Assembly: GCA_020744425.1 (NCBI GenBank) | Contig: JAGMUV010000001.1 | Location: 3,968,001 to 4,032,000, forward strand | Length of the DNA stretch: 64,000 bases | Origin: Dactylonectria macrodidyma | Taxonomy: Eukaryota; Ascomycota; Sordariomycetes; Hypocreales; Nectriaceae | Reading direction: 5' to 3' | Shown: piece after piece, positions 49,479 through 59,272 of the stretch | How positions within the stretch are numbered: position 1 is the first letter of the stretch | How the letters are laid out: each line of letters opens with the position of its first letter | Made by a program: the position numbers and the translations under genes | The notes under the pieces: model-generated | Seen by the model: the letters and a program-made list of their open reading frames with translations, nothing else | Told to the model about the DNA's origin: nothing | Database searches by the model: none

Positions 49479-50929
49479 ATGAATCATGACTACTCCAAAG
49501 GCCAGATGATCGGCTTGGCCATTGCCTTCATGATCCTTCCCATTTTCTTTTACGCTCTGCGTATCTGGGCAAAGTTGCTTGTCAAGCGATTCACATTGGA
49601 CGATTACGTGGCGGGAGCGGCACTCGTAGGTGGCCTGGCGACTTCAGACGTTCTGAACATCGGATTCCCGTGCTGACCGCGGTATCACCAGCTTGTATCG
49701 ACTACTTGTTGCGCCTTGCAGCTAGCTAGTAAGTTTTGACTCTTCTTCCCTCTGTTGCTTCAATTGGAGTGCCACCTCCGTCTGGAAGGCACGGTACTAG
49801 CCGTGTGAACAGCTGCATTCCATGGACATCTCGGACAGCACCAGCCGCTGAATCCTGACGGATCTCCAATCATGGACGATCCCGGATTGATCTTCTTTGA
49901 ACAGGCGAGTTCAACCTCCCCTCCCCATATCGTTTGTTCTTCGCCACAGAAGCTGTATACGAGGAGGAGGGCTAACCATGTGCTCGCCGAATAGACCAAG
50001 TTCGCACTCAACATGATATCGATTGTCGGCTTGGGTCTTATTAAGACGTCCATCCTTGTGCTGTACCTGTCCCTCTTCCCGAGTCGAAAGTTTCACTGGT
50101 GCGTGTACGGTGCGCTCGTCTACGTGATCTGCTGGACCGTTAGCTACTTTTTCTCCCACCTCTTCACCTGCTTCCCCATCACCGTCTTCATCGAGCCCTA
50201 CTATCACAACTCGTGCGTTGACACGGTCCCCATGTTCCTCTCGCTACTCTACACCGATGTCATTGCCGATTTCGCCATCCTCGTCCTGCCCATTCCCATG
50301 GTCATGGGGTTGCAGATGCGGATGAAGAAGAAGATGGCCGTCTTGGCAATGCTGGGCCTGGGTGCTGCGTAAGTTCCCTGCAGATATGTATGTGTGTAAT
50401 GGAGCATCACCGGCTAATGGGAGACGAAGGGTATGCGCTGTAAGTGTCACTCGTGTCATCGCAACGTACTCGATCGCGGCCGAGTATGTACGGCACCCCA
50501 ACGATGTCATCTGTAAGATCCCCCACCTTGCCAATCCTTGCCATGCTCGCTTGCTGACATGGAGCGCTAGACTACACTGCGCCTGTATTCTTCTGGACGA
50601 ACATCGAGCTATCTTTGGCCGTCGTGTGCGCCTGCCTGCCTACCCTGCGGCCTATTTGGAAGTACTTCTTCCACAATCCGGTGACTACAGGGAATGACTC
50701 CTACGAGTACAGATATGGCTCTGGAAGGCGGACTGGCGGCCACAAGGCCACTCTCAACACTCCGCCGTACGAGGAGCTGGACGAGATGGAACTCCGCGAT
50801 GCCAGCGAAACAAGGCGGGGACCGCTTGCTAGGAGAGACATTGTCAAACAGACGACGATACAGCAGACGATCGAGAGTTCGGACAGCTCCAGCACTACCA
50901 ACCTGCGGCCAGCCGAATTTGCCGCATGA
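49479..50929 (+). CDS. integral membrane protein, fungal rhodopsin-fold (Pth11-like) family
   Basis: Six exons: 49479-49625, 49692-49728, 49813-49904, 49995-50368, 50430-50512 and 50571-50929. All phases close to ~363 residues. Intron 3 (49905-49994) starts GCGAGT, a GC-AG intron. Family hallmarks: FTLDDYVAG after helix 2, a loop QHQPLNPDG...IMDDPGLIFFEQTKFALN, LYTDVIADFAILVLPIPMV, and YYTAPVFFWTNIELSLAVV with CACLPTLRPI in the last helix. About seven membrane helices are expected, followed by a polar Ser/Thr-rich cytoplasmic tail. Known relatives are Pth11-type fungal receptors, which sense surfaces in pathogens; most members are uncharacterised. No CFEM domain is present at the N-terminus, so ligand and role are open. 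Confidence 0.9.
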
Positions 50930-51723
50930 CCCCTGGGAAGGAATCGAGAGGTCTAGAGCGTGGAAGAACTGAAGGTAGGGGAGGCAGCGACGGCGGCGGG
51001 GTTCTTGTTGTGCAGCACGGAGAAGCGCAGAGTCACGCCAGTATTCGGTATCTATGTCTTAAGTGATGCTTCAAAATGCTTCCGTTTTGTGTCCACGCCC
51101 GAGCGAGGCGAGCAAGGAAACAGGGCTAGTGCACCTGTCTCTGGAGATTACTAGACCGAAGAGTCTAAGCAGCGCAAGTACTGGCGAGCCGTCGGAACAA
51201 GCCTGAATTTTCTTTTTCATCCTACAAAGTCGGAGCCGAAGACGTGATCAGTGTGCCGCGGGTCTGGTCTTGATACCGTATCCTTGGTCACCGTTTTCAA
51301 GCGACGCCAGGCCCTGGTGGAGACCAGGGAGCTGGGCTGGAGAATAGACAAGGGGAAAGACAAATGCAGATACCAACTCCGGTTGCCTTCAGCCGTTTGG
51401 CGTTGCACCCAAAGGATCAAGTACCAAGTTGTCCAATGCGCCCCTGGCAGCGAGATACAAACTAACGCAGGACTCTGCACTAGTGTCTACAGGGGCCTTG
51501 AGATGGTATGCAGGGGGCGGTAAGATGGCCAAGGCACGCATGAGCCATCCGACAGTTGGACATGTTTGAATAATCCCTTGATCATGTCCGGGGCGATCCT
51601 TATTAAGAATCCAATGGTGTCCTGTCAAGCCGGATATTCATTCCTCGGCCTTCCTCGTCACAGACTTCGCCCGACACCCGTCCACCACTGCAACCCACCG
51701 AAACCCTTTCCCCCTTGAAAGAG
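50930..51723. other. intergenic, no gene seen
   Basis: Upstream of the FAD oxidase. No coding frame. The last ~100 bases are CA/CT-rich, like a leader. Confidence 0.35.
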
Positions 51724-53252
51724 ATGCAATCAATGGGTGTCTTCACCATGCGGAACCTCTTGGTTGGCCTGCAGCTTCTCGGCGTGGCAGCGTCGGCGGC
51801 CATTGACATCAGCGCTCGTTCGGTGGCCACGGACCTGAAGAGCCTCGTTTCGTCTTCTGGTGTTGGCGTGGTCGTGCGGGAACGGTGGAGCGAGTTCGAT
51901 GCGCCACAGCCGGCAGTCGTGGTCAACGCGACGTGCGAACGCGACGTCAAGGCTGTGGTCAGATATTGCGCCAAGAACAAGGTGCCCATCCTCCCTCAGA
52001 ATGGCGGCAACGGCTGGGCGGCCGGACAGTGGGACCTCCTCGGCACCGGCGTGATTCTCAACCTGGCCGGCCTGAATCAGGTCGTCGTGAGCGCCGACAA
52101 GAAGACGGCCGTCATCGGAGGCGGAGCCCTCGTCGGAGATGTCATCGCCGCCGCCGACGCTGCCGGCGTGCTCGTCCAGACGGCCAACTGCAACTGCGTC
52201 GGCGCACTGGGGGCGGCCCTCGGCGGCGGCTATGGCAACATCATGGGCGAGCGCGGCTTCTTCGTCGACAACATCCTGTCCATGCGCGTCATCACTCCCG
52301 CCGGAGAGGCCGTCACCGTCACCCCAAGGTCCGACCCGGATCTCTTCTGGGCCCTCCGCGGCGCCGGCCCCAACTTCGGCGTCGTGACCCACGCAACCGT
52401 CAAGGCCTTCTCCACAGACGACCGCACGTCTTGGATCATGTCCATGACCTTCGACCCCTCCCAGATTGCCCAGGTCGCTCAGGCCATTCAGGACCTGCCT
52501 CTCCTGCCCCAGCAGGTCGTCTACCTCGTGCTCACAAACTCTGGCGACGCCGAGAACACGCCCATGGTCCTTGTCACCGGCTTCCTCCGCGGCGGCACCG
52601 AGGCGTCCGGCCGCAAGGCCTACGCACCGCTGTACGCCCTCGGCCCGCTCACCAACAACAGCGCCGTGACCCCCTACACGAGCTGGAACGCGGCCAACGA
52701 CCCCTTCTGTGCCCGTGGCGGCCGCAAGCCGGCCCTGAGCACCACCATCAACAACATGAAGTCGTCGACCTGGCCCGGCATTTGGTCCCTGTACACCGAC
52801 TTCCAGAAGCTCCCCGGCGCCGAGAACTCGGCCATCCTGATCGAGCGCTACAACCTCACCAAGGCCCAGTCCGTCGGGCGCGGCAAGTCCGCCTTGCACG
52901 ACGAGCTGCGCTTCGGCGCTTTCGCTCAGGCCATCGTTATTCCGTGGTATGAGGATGCATCCCTCGACACTGCGGCCCTGGCCTTTGGCTCAAAGGTCCG
53001 GGACATCTGGAGCTTCTCCGCCAGCCCGACCGTCAACCCTACGTGAGTCATTTCTGATGATGATGATGATGATGTATGAAACTTGCCCAATGATGAATTG
53101 CTGACAAGTTCAATCAATGCAGTTACATCAATTTCGCGCACGGCGACGAAAGCCTCACCGCCATTTACGGCTCCAGCCTCGACCGTCTCAGGAAGCTCAA
53201 GAAGACATACGACCCTACCAATGTGTTTGGACAGTGGTTCAGCCTTGCATAG
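51724..53252 (+). CDS. secreted FAD-linked oxidoreductase (PCMH plus BBE domains)
   Basis: Exons 51724-53042 and 53123-53252 around an 80-nt intron containing a GAT microsatellite give ~482 residues. In-frame ATGs at 51724, 51733 and 51748 are possible; the last starts a clean signal peptide ([17 protein letters not shown]). The FAD-binding domain covers ~50-230, with [33 protein letters not shown] and [16 protein letters not shown]. The C-terminal BBE motif reads YINFAHGD...YDPTNVF and lies mostly in exon 2. Relatives oxidise sugars, alkaloids or secondary metabolites using covalently bound FAD and O2. The histidine usual in the GGH flavin motif is Asn here (~96), while Cys residues at ~156 and 158 could hold the flavin. 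Substrate unknown. Confidence 0.9.
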
Positions 53253-56017
53253 GCTCATACTTGACTGGCATCGTTTATTTTTCGCACTTTCCCTGCCACG
53301 AGTGGAAGCATTCATTCATTCTCAACCTCCATAGCATCTAGTGTTGAAGCTGTGCATTCTCTTCATGTATATTCTATCTAACTACCGTGGCGAAAGTAAT
53401 TGCACTTAATAGACGCTGGTAATTTTATTCACTTCATCTCTTCTTGCACATGGATCAAGGTGTCTCCAATACTAGGGGAGCGTGATGAGAAGCGCCAGGC
53501 CTATTTCAACGCACGCAGATAGAGACCCAGACGCAGGATAGTCCTATGCGAGGCACCTGTAGTTTCCCAGGCAGGTCTTTCGACCCATGTTCCATCCCGC
53601 TTCCCCGGCTGACCAGCATTCGCCTGCGCTGTTACTGGGTACGACCGCACCCCCCGGACACCTCTCTCGGCTGTCTCATCCGCACCTGTTGGGGGATCTG
53701 ACGATAGGCCAAGCCCAGGTCCCCTGCGCTACGCTACAGGCCCCTAGGGATAGATAACACAACTACTATGCAAGGTAAAAGGGGCTTGGACCTCAATCTT
53801 TCTGGGATAATAGAAGAATGGAGGTAAGATTTTCGAGGGAGCCGTCCCTGTTCTCTTGGCCTGCTCTTAGAGTGAATCCCGAAGTGGTCGCCGTTGGATG
53901 CAACAGACACGGTGGCACCACCTCGGAGAAGTGCCCATAACGATCTTAGCGGCTATGTGTGGCTGACGGGGTCATCATGTTTGACTTTGCTGAAGATTCT
54001 TATCGCTCGAATTATCGCTCGAATTGGGTGTGACCAGCAAGCGTGAAGCATGAGCGGGAGCCTTGCCGAAACCTTATTCTGTTGGTCCAAGCCTCCGCCA
54101 ACGCTAATAATGCGGGCCGGAGGTTTTTAGGGGAGGCTTTTTCGCGGATTTTTCTAGAGGGAGGAATCAAGCAGCATCATCAGCTTCAACAGTTGGATGG
54201 AACGAGACCTCCCTGTTGGCTGGTGACTGCGAGAATTCGTTTTCTTGGTTGTATTACCACTCTTTTAATCACAGTCCTTTGCTAATGACCATTTTTTCCC
54301 CTTGACCTTCTGCTAAAGACGCCTCTTTTCCTCCGACCTGATCCGCGAATTCCATCTCCCCTCCAGCTCCCGCCCTGATCTTAGGTGGCAACATCAACCT
54401 AGAAGCCTTGCCATCTTCACCTGCCAAGATCAATTTGGATAAGGCATCTCATTAGATGCTTTTCTAGCTTTCAGGAAATAATTGGCCAGTCTGCCTCAAT
54501 CGCGATCGTGCTGCAAGCAGCCGCTGCCGGCTCTGCTGGAGCCGGTCGGATGCCCGCCATTTTGACCGGACCCATTTTTCGCTCGAGGATAGCTATCTAT
54601 TTGGGTGTGGTTTCTTCCTTGTCCGCCAACGTCGTTTCATTGGAGGTCACGGTGGGGCGGCAAGTCTGTTGAAGATTGAACTGTGATGTTCAGTCTCAAT
54701 AGATGCACTTTTACGCTGCCGCCGCCAAACACGCAACAATTAAGGAACGAGCGAGAACACGGAGCCTAGGAACCTAATTGACCCTAAACAACACACTGCC
54801 GTGTTTAAGGGGGAAAAAGGGGAGGATTCCCAAAAGAGCGAAATGAAAGTAGACACCAAATATCCACGGTCCTCGGGGCGACGACAAGCCAACTCGTCAG
54901 CACCAAGGGTTCTTAAGGAAAAGAACGACGGAATGGGCGGAAAGCGTCTAATGATTATCGCAAGAAATCCCGATCAAAAAGAAAGCAACTGACCTAAACT
55001 CAAGTTCTGGACCGGCAGTATCCGAGATCGTGAAGTGTCGACAGGGTCATAACCAAGTAGGCTACGGTGTTAGTGCCAATGCTAGTGTAGGCAATCACAG
55101 GGAGCAAAACTTTAGTAATTCTAGCTTACCTGGCTAAGAGAAGCGAAGAAAAGCGGTCAGAGGTCATGAGGATGCTAAGATCACTCGCCAACACTAGCAT
55201 ACGAGAATCGTCTTGTATATACGCTAGCCAAAAGAATCGAAGAAGATCGAAGCCTACTTCCTAGGCTACAAAATAATCTTTATTATAATTTTATATGTTT
55301 TTATTATAGTTTTTTATTAAGAATTTCCCAATTAGGAAACGCTTATACTAGATACCTCGGGTGTGTTGTAACTTTTGGAGACCCACTGTAGTTAGATGTG
55401 CTCTACGGCTCCCCTTATGCCCGAGTTTACGAGTGTTTACAGTATCATGCTGATCATGGGCGAAAGCCAGAGACTTTCCAGTTTAGTTATGTCGCCTGAC
55501 TATGATACTTGATTGGGATTATTATTATTTTTTTCGCCTTTGTGCCAGCAACTCGCTCGCCGTTGATGGAGCGGACAGCATGTAAGCTATTAAGACCAAT
55601 TTTACTGTGAAAGACACTGGAGGTGTCGGGCCCTATAACCTTAAGCTTGTTTATTGCTGATTTCAAAGTGAAATTTTTCACACAGACTGTGAAGGAGGTA
55701 AATAGGTTGTCGTGTTGGCGAGTCTGACCCTGCTTAGTCGTTAGTACAATACATTTGGACCTGGCATTGGATTAGCAACTGAGAACAGTCATTGTGACGA
55801 GAAGATATTAAAGGAGCGGCGTTAATTAAATCGAAAATTGCTAAAAAAAAATGGGTATATGTTTCTTTTCTCAGTAGCCGTCTCTTCAGTCGCCTATCTA
55901 ACCACAACCACGTATCCCAGTATCCAAGCCCCGGACAGCCTTCCCACGAAGTCATCACCACGCAAGTGACCATCTTAAATAAGCAACGCACACTCGCTAT
56001 TTACTACTCCAAGTTCA
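53253..56017. other. 2.8-kb intergenic region, no gene supported
   Basis: 53.3-54.8 kb is GC-balanced with short open frames only (54043-54285 looks random). Around 55.06-55.22 kb there is a small inverted repeat (ATGCTAGTGT and its inverse), and 55.26-55.32 kb is AT-rich. A minus-strand frame at 55681-55487 (KLKVIGPDTSSVFHSKIGLN) is slightly protein-like but matches no family I know. Decayed repeat DNA is likely in the middle. Confidence 0.35.
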
Positions 56018-56962
56018 TCAATTATGCGCGGGTAGTTCGGCCCGCACGTTGTAGCCCTGAAACGCATGTCCGTGGAGTTCCTGTGGGTGTTGAGGCTCCT
56101 TAGGCGCATAGTGAGACTGCTGCCAGGTGTGGTATATTGGTGGCTGCCTGTGGTAATCTGGTGGCATTTGCTTGTTGTCTTTAGCGGCCCTGCTATTCTT
56201 GCGCGTCTTCCACAGAAGGTATGCCACAGCGGCAATGAGGATGGCTCCCACGCCTGCACCAGCCCCGATCCCTGCCTTGGCGCCAGTCGAGAGCCCCATA
56301 GGTGCTTCCGATGATCCCGACGCGTCCTGGGTCGGTACAGAAGTAGACGTTTCGCGTGCCGTGGTGATAGGAGCTGAGGTTGCAGACGTTGTCGACGATA
56401 TCTTGCTTGTGGTGGCTGGTGCAGTCGTCGACGTGGGATCGCTGTCGAAGAGTGTGCCAACGACGACGTATTGACTCGCTTCTCGGTCCCAAGTCGCCCA
56501 TATTTCCGGCTCGGATGGAAGCACATTAAACCTGCCGACGCCACTGTTACAGCAGCCCGCATTATGGTCGCAGCAGTATGATATATCGCTATCGGTGACG
56601 TTAGAGCAGGATATCAAGTCGGTTCCTCCCGCGTCGGCACCTTGGGGCTCACGTTAGCAGGTCATGCCGCTTGAACTGCCGGTTAGAGACCATAACCTAC
56701 CGAGACAATACATGGCGCACTCGGACGACGCCCAGTCCTCTTCTGTGCAGGAGCCTCGCACCGTATTTCCGTTGGATCCCAGACACAGCTTGTTGGAAAG
56801 GCAGACGGAGCCCAAACCTCCTCCACAACAAACGCTCTCGTCTGCATCGGGATCGCAGGGGAAGTCCGAGGCCTCGTCTCCATTAGGGTAGTAACATTTG
56901 CTGGCGGCGAGACTTGTTGACAAGGAGCAAAGGAAAAGAAGGACAGAAACAAGCTGGATCAT
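56018..56962 (-). CDS. type I membrane protein with Cys-rich ectodomain
   Basis: Exons (minus) 56962-56701 and 56640-56018 around a 60-nt intron give ~294 residues. The start at 56962 was chosen because it opens a clean signal peptide (MIQLVSVLLFLCSLSTSLAA); an upstream ATG at 57052 in the same frame would bury it. The ectodomain has a conserved fungal Cys-rich pattern (CYYPNGDEASDFPCDPD, VCCGGGLGSVCLSNKLC, SCTEEDW, CAMYCL) and a second cluster CCDHNAGCC. Next come a Ser/Thr-rich stalk (~157-205), one helix (~212-233, AILIAAVAYLLW), then a basic stop-transfer and a Pro/Gln/His-rich tail. The layout resembles fungal cell-wall sensors of the WSC/Mid2 style but I cannot place it in a named family. 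It is divergent to the GT32 gene. Confidence 0.82.
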
Positions 56963-57778
56963 GATGGCAAAAAGGGACGGCGCGGCGTCTGGAACGAATG
57001 GACGGGTGAGGCATGTAAAGAGAAATTGGAAAGAGGAAATAGAGTGAGCCAAAAGTCGCAGCCGACCAGTCTCGAGGTGTGTGGGCAGTAGAGGCGAGAC
57101 AAAAGTGGGTGCTAGGGGAGGCCTTCATGCATGTTGGTCGTACTTACATGACCGCCATTGTTACGCAAGCGAGCCCAATCGTTGAGCGTAAATACGTCAG
57201 GTGATTTCGACGGAGCCGCGCGGGTAATTCTGGATCCCAATGCCAAGAGGAAAACAAGGCCGTCCCGGATCAGCCAACTTACTGTTTCTATCGAGAGATG
57301 AGCGACCAGGACTTCAATATGTGGACTTGTCGTTTACTTGATTTCTGCAAGCTGCGGATCTTCAAAACTTCCAACACATAGACCGTCGCCGTCCCCGTGA
57401 GGCATTTTTTGACGTAGCCTGCCAAGATGCGACATCTCCTGATCTAAATTGGCCCTCTCTCTCTGTTGGCTTTGTTGGCTCTCTGTTTGCTGTTGGTTCT
57501 GTTGGACAAAACGATATTTTGGTTACCCTTGAACATATGACGAGCTCTTACTGGTGTGTTGGTCGGCCCATGTCTCAAAGCCCCCACAAGCTTGACATGG
57601 GCCTATAGATAGGGCCGTCTATGGCTTGTATGGCGCTGCGCATGGGTCTCAGCGCCACGCCACCTTCCACAGTCGGAAGGCAGGGCGCGTAAATTAGTAG
57701 ATAGGTGGTGAGTTGCGTCTTCTCCCATCCGCCGCATCTCCTGCTTCTAGCTCCTCCAACGTCTCCAGCTTGGCCACC
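56963..57778. other. divergent promoter region
   Basis: Lies between the minus-strand membrane protein and the plus-strand GT32 gene. Contains a CTCTCTGTTGG-rich low-complexity stretch at ~57455-57510. No gene seen. Confidence 0.4.
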
Positions 57779-58772
57779 ATGTTTTCAGTAACGACGCATA
57801 GGAAGTACGCCTACGCTCTGCTAGCTGCCATCGCCATCGTCATTCTGCTATCCGGCAGCTACGCGTACAACAGACCCGGGTGTCCGTTCCAGCCCTGCCC
57901 CTCCCCGACACCTCAGAAACTAACCTGCCATCGTCACAGCGAGCACCCTCCAGCGACCACCCCCGACGCCTCCGGCCGCCCAATCGCGCGAATCCTTCCC
58001 TCACAAGATCTGGCAGAGCTGGAAGGACGACTCGGAAGACCCGACCGATCGCACAGTCGGCTTCCCTCATCAATGGCGCGTTATTAATCCCGACTGGCGT
58101 TATGAGCGCATTACCGATGCAAATAACGATGCATATGTCCGCGACCATTTCGATACACCGATTACAGACATTTTCACGCGCCTTAAGGATCCGATTCTAA
58201 AAGCCGACTTTTTACGATATCTGATACTACTGCGCGAAGGCGGGGTCTGGGCAGATATCGACGTTTATCCCCATCAGCCCGTCTCAAAATGGATCCCGAA
58301 GCAATATAAGGACTCAGTAAATCTAGTAATTGGGATAGAGAACGACCATTATAAACAACCTATCTGGCCTAACTCCCCGTACTCAGTCCAGCTATGCCAG
58401 TATACTATACTAGCTAAGCCAAACCACCCGGCTATTAAGACCGTCGTTAAACAAGTAACCCAAGGCCTCGACGAGCTACTTGCGTCCAAGCAGCCCGGAG
58501 AAGCCATTTCCTTCGAGGACGTTATGGCAACCACCGGACCATTCGCCTTTACTAAGGTCTTGATGGACTACTTTAAGGAGATGACGGGCGTGGAGCATAC
58601 GGGCGACGAGCTGGATAGGCTCGAGGAGCCGCGGTTAATCGGCGATGTGCTGGTCCTGCCTAAAGATAGCTTCGGATGGCTGCCGCAGGAGCACACCCAT
58701 GAGAAGGGAGACGCAAGTATCCTAGTCGAGCATCTATTTATTGGATCATGGCGAGGAGGCCACCCTGGCTAA
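57779..58772 (+). CDS. GT32-family glycosyltransferase (Och1/Sur1-like)
   Basis: Exons 57779-57881 and 57940-58772. The intron has donor GTCCGT, a CTAAC branch site and acceptor CACAG, and phase 1 closes to ~311 residues. N-terminal signal anchor at ~10-28 (YAYALLAAIAIVILLSGSY) makes it a Golgi type II protein. A short Pro-rich stem precedes the catalytic domain, which opens FPHKIWQSWKDD. The DXD sugar-nucleotide box is GGVWADIDVYP (D140-I-D142), after DFLRYLILLREGG. Known relatives transfer mannose from GDP-mannose to N-glycan cores or inositolphosphoceramide; the acceptor here cannot be told. The second exon lacks an early ATG, so the gene is easily called only as a 3' fragment. Codons are intact; it looks functional. 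Confidence 0.88.
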
Positions 58773-59272
58773 GAAGGGGGAGGGCCTAATTAATGAGCAT
58801 AGAAAGCAGCATAAATACCAACATCCAGAAGACATCTAGAACTTACCCAGGCAGCCAACCAGCTAACTTTGGGGGCAACGGGATCTGATTACCGCCTTAG
58901 GCATCAATTCGCGGGGACTAGGACTGAGAACAAGACAGCACACTCACACCTCTTCTCAACTTCAGACTTACAATCCATGCCTGTGCACTTTCAATTTGGA
59001 CTCCGGCGAACCGGCATACTCTTCCTTCAGTGTTGGCGTGTATCGAGAAAATTTTCGGTTTCAAAATCTGTCCTCACTATATATTCTCACAAAGCTTGAG
59101 CATTGCATTTTCAACCTCAAAAATCCCTAGCAACCCCCTAGGTAGAGAAAGCAATGATTCAGCAATAATTGTTTTTACACATGACGAGACAGCTGAGTCA
59201 GTGCGTTAGGGTTCATAGGGAATGAAAGCTATTTTGCAACCTACAGAGAGAACAACTACTGAAGGAAACTAT
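58773..59272. other. intergenic between convergent genes
   Basis: Holds the 3' ends of the GT32 gene and the dynamin-like gene. No coding frame of note. Confidence 0.4.

Noticed and set aside
51730..52899. 389-codon open frame antisense to the FAD oxidase, and a 355-codon frame in another register
   Set aside because: GC-rich third positions of the real gene open the other frames. The peptides are Gly/Val/Asp- or Arg-rich with no domain, and the sense frame has clear FAD/BBE motifs.
53050..53075. GAT tandem repeat as a functional element
   Set aside because: A simple microsatellite within the FAD oxidase intron; nothing else suggests function.
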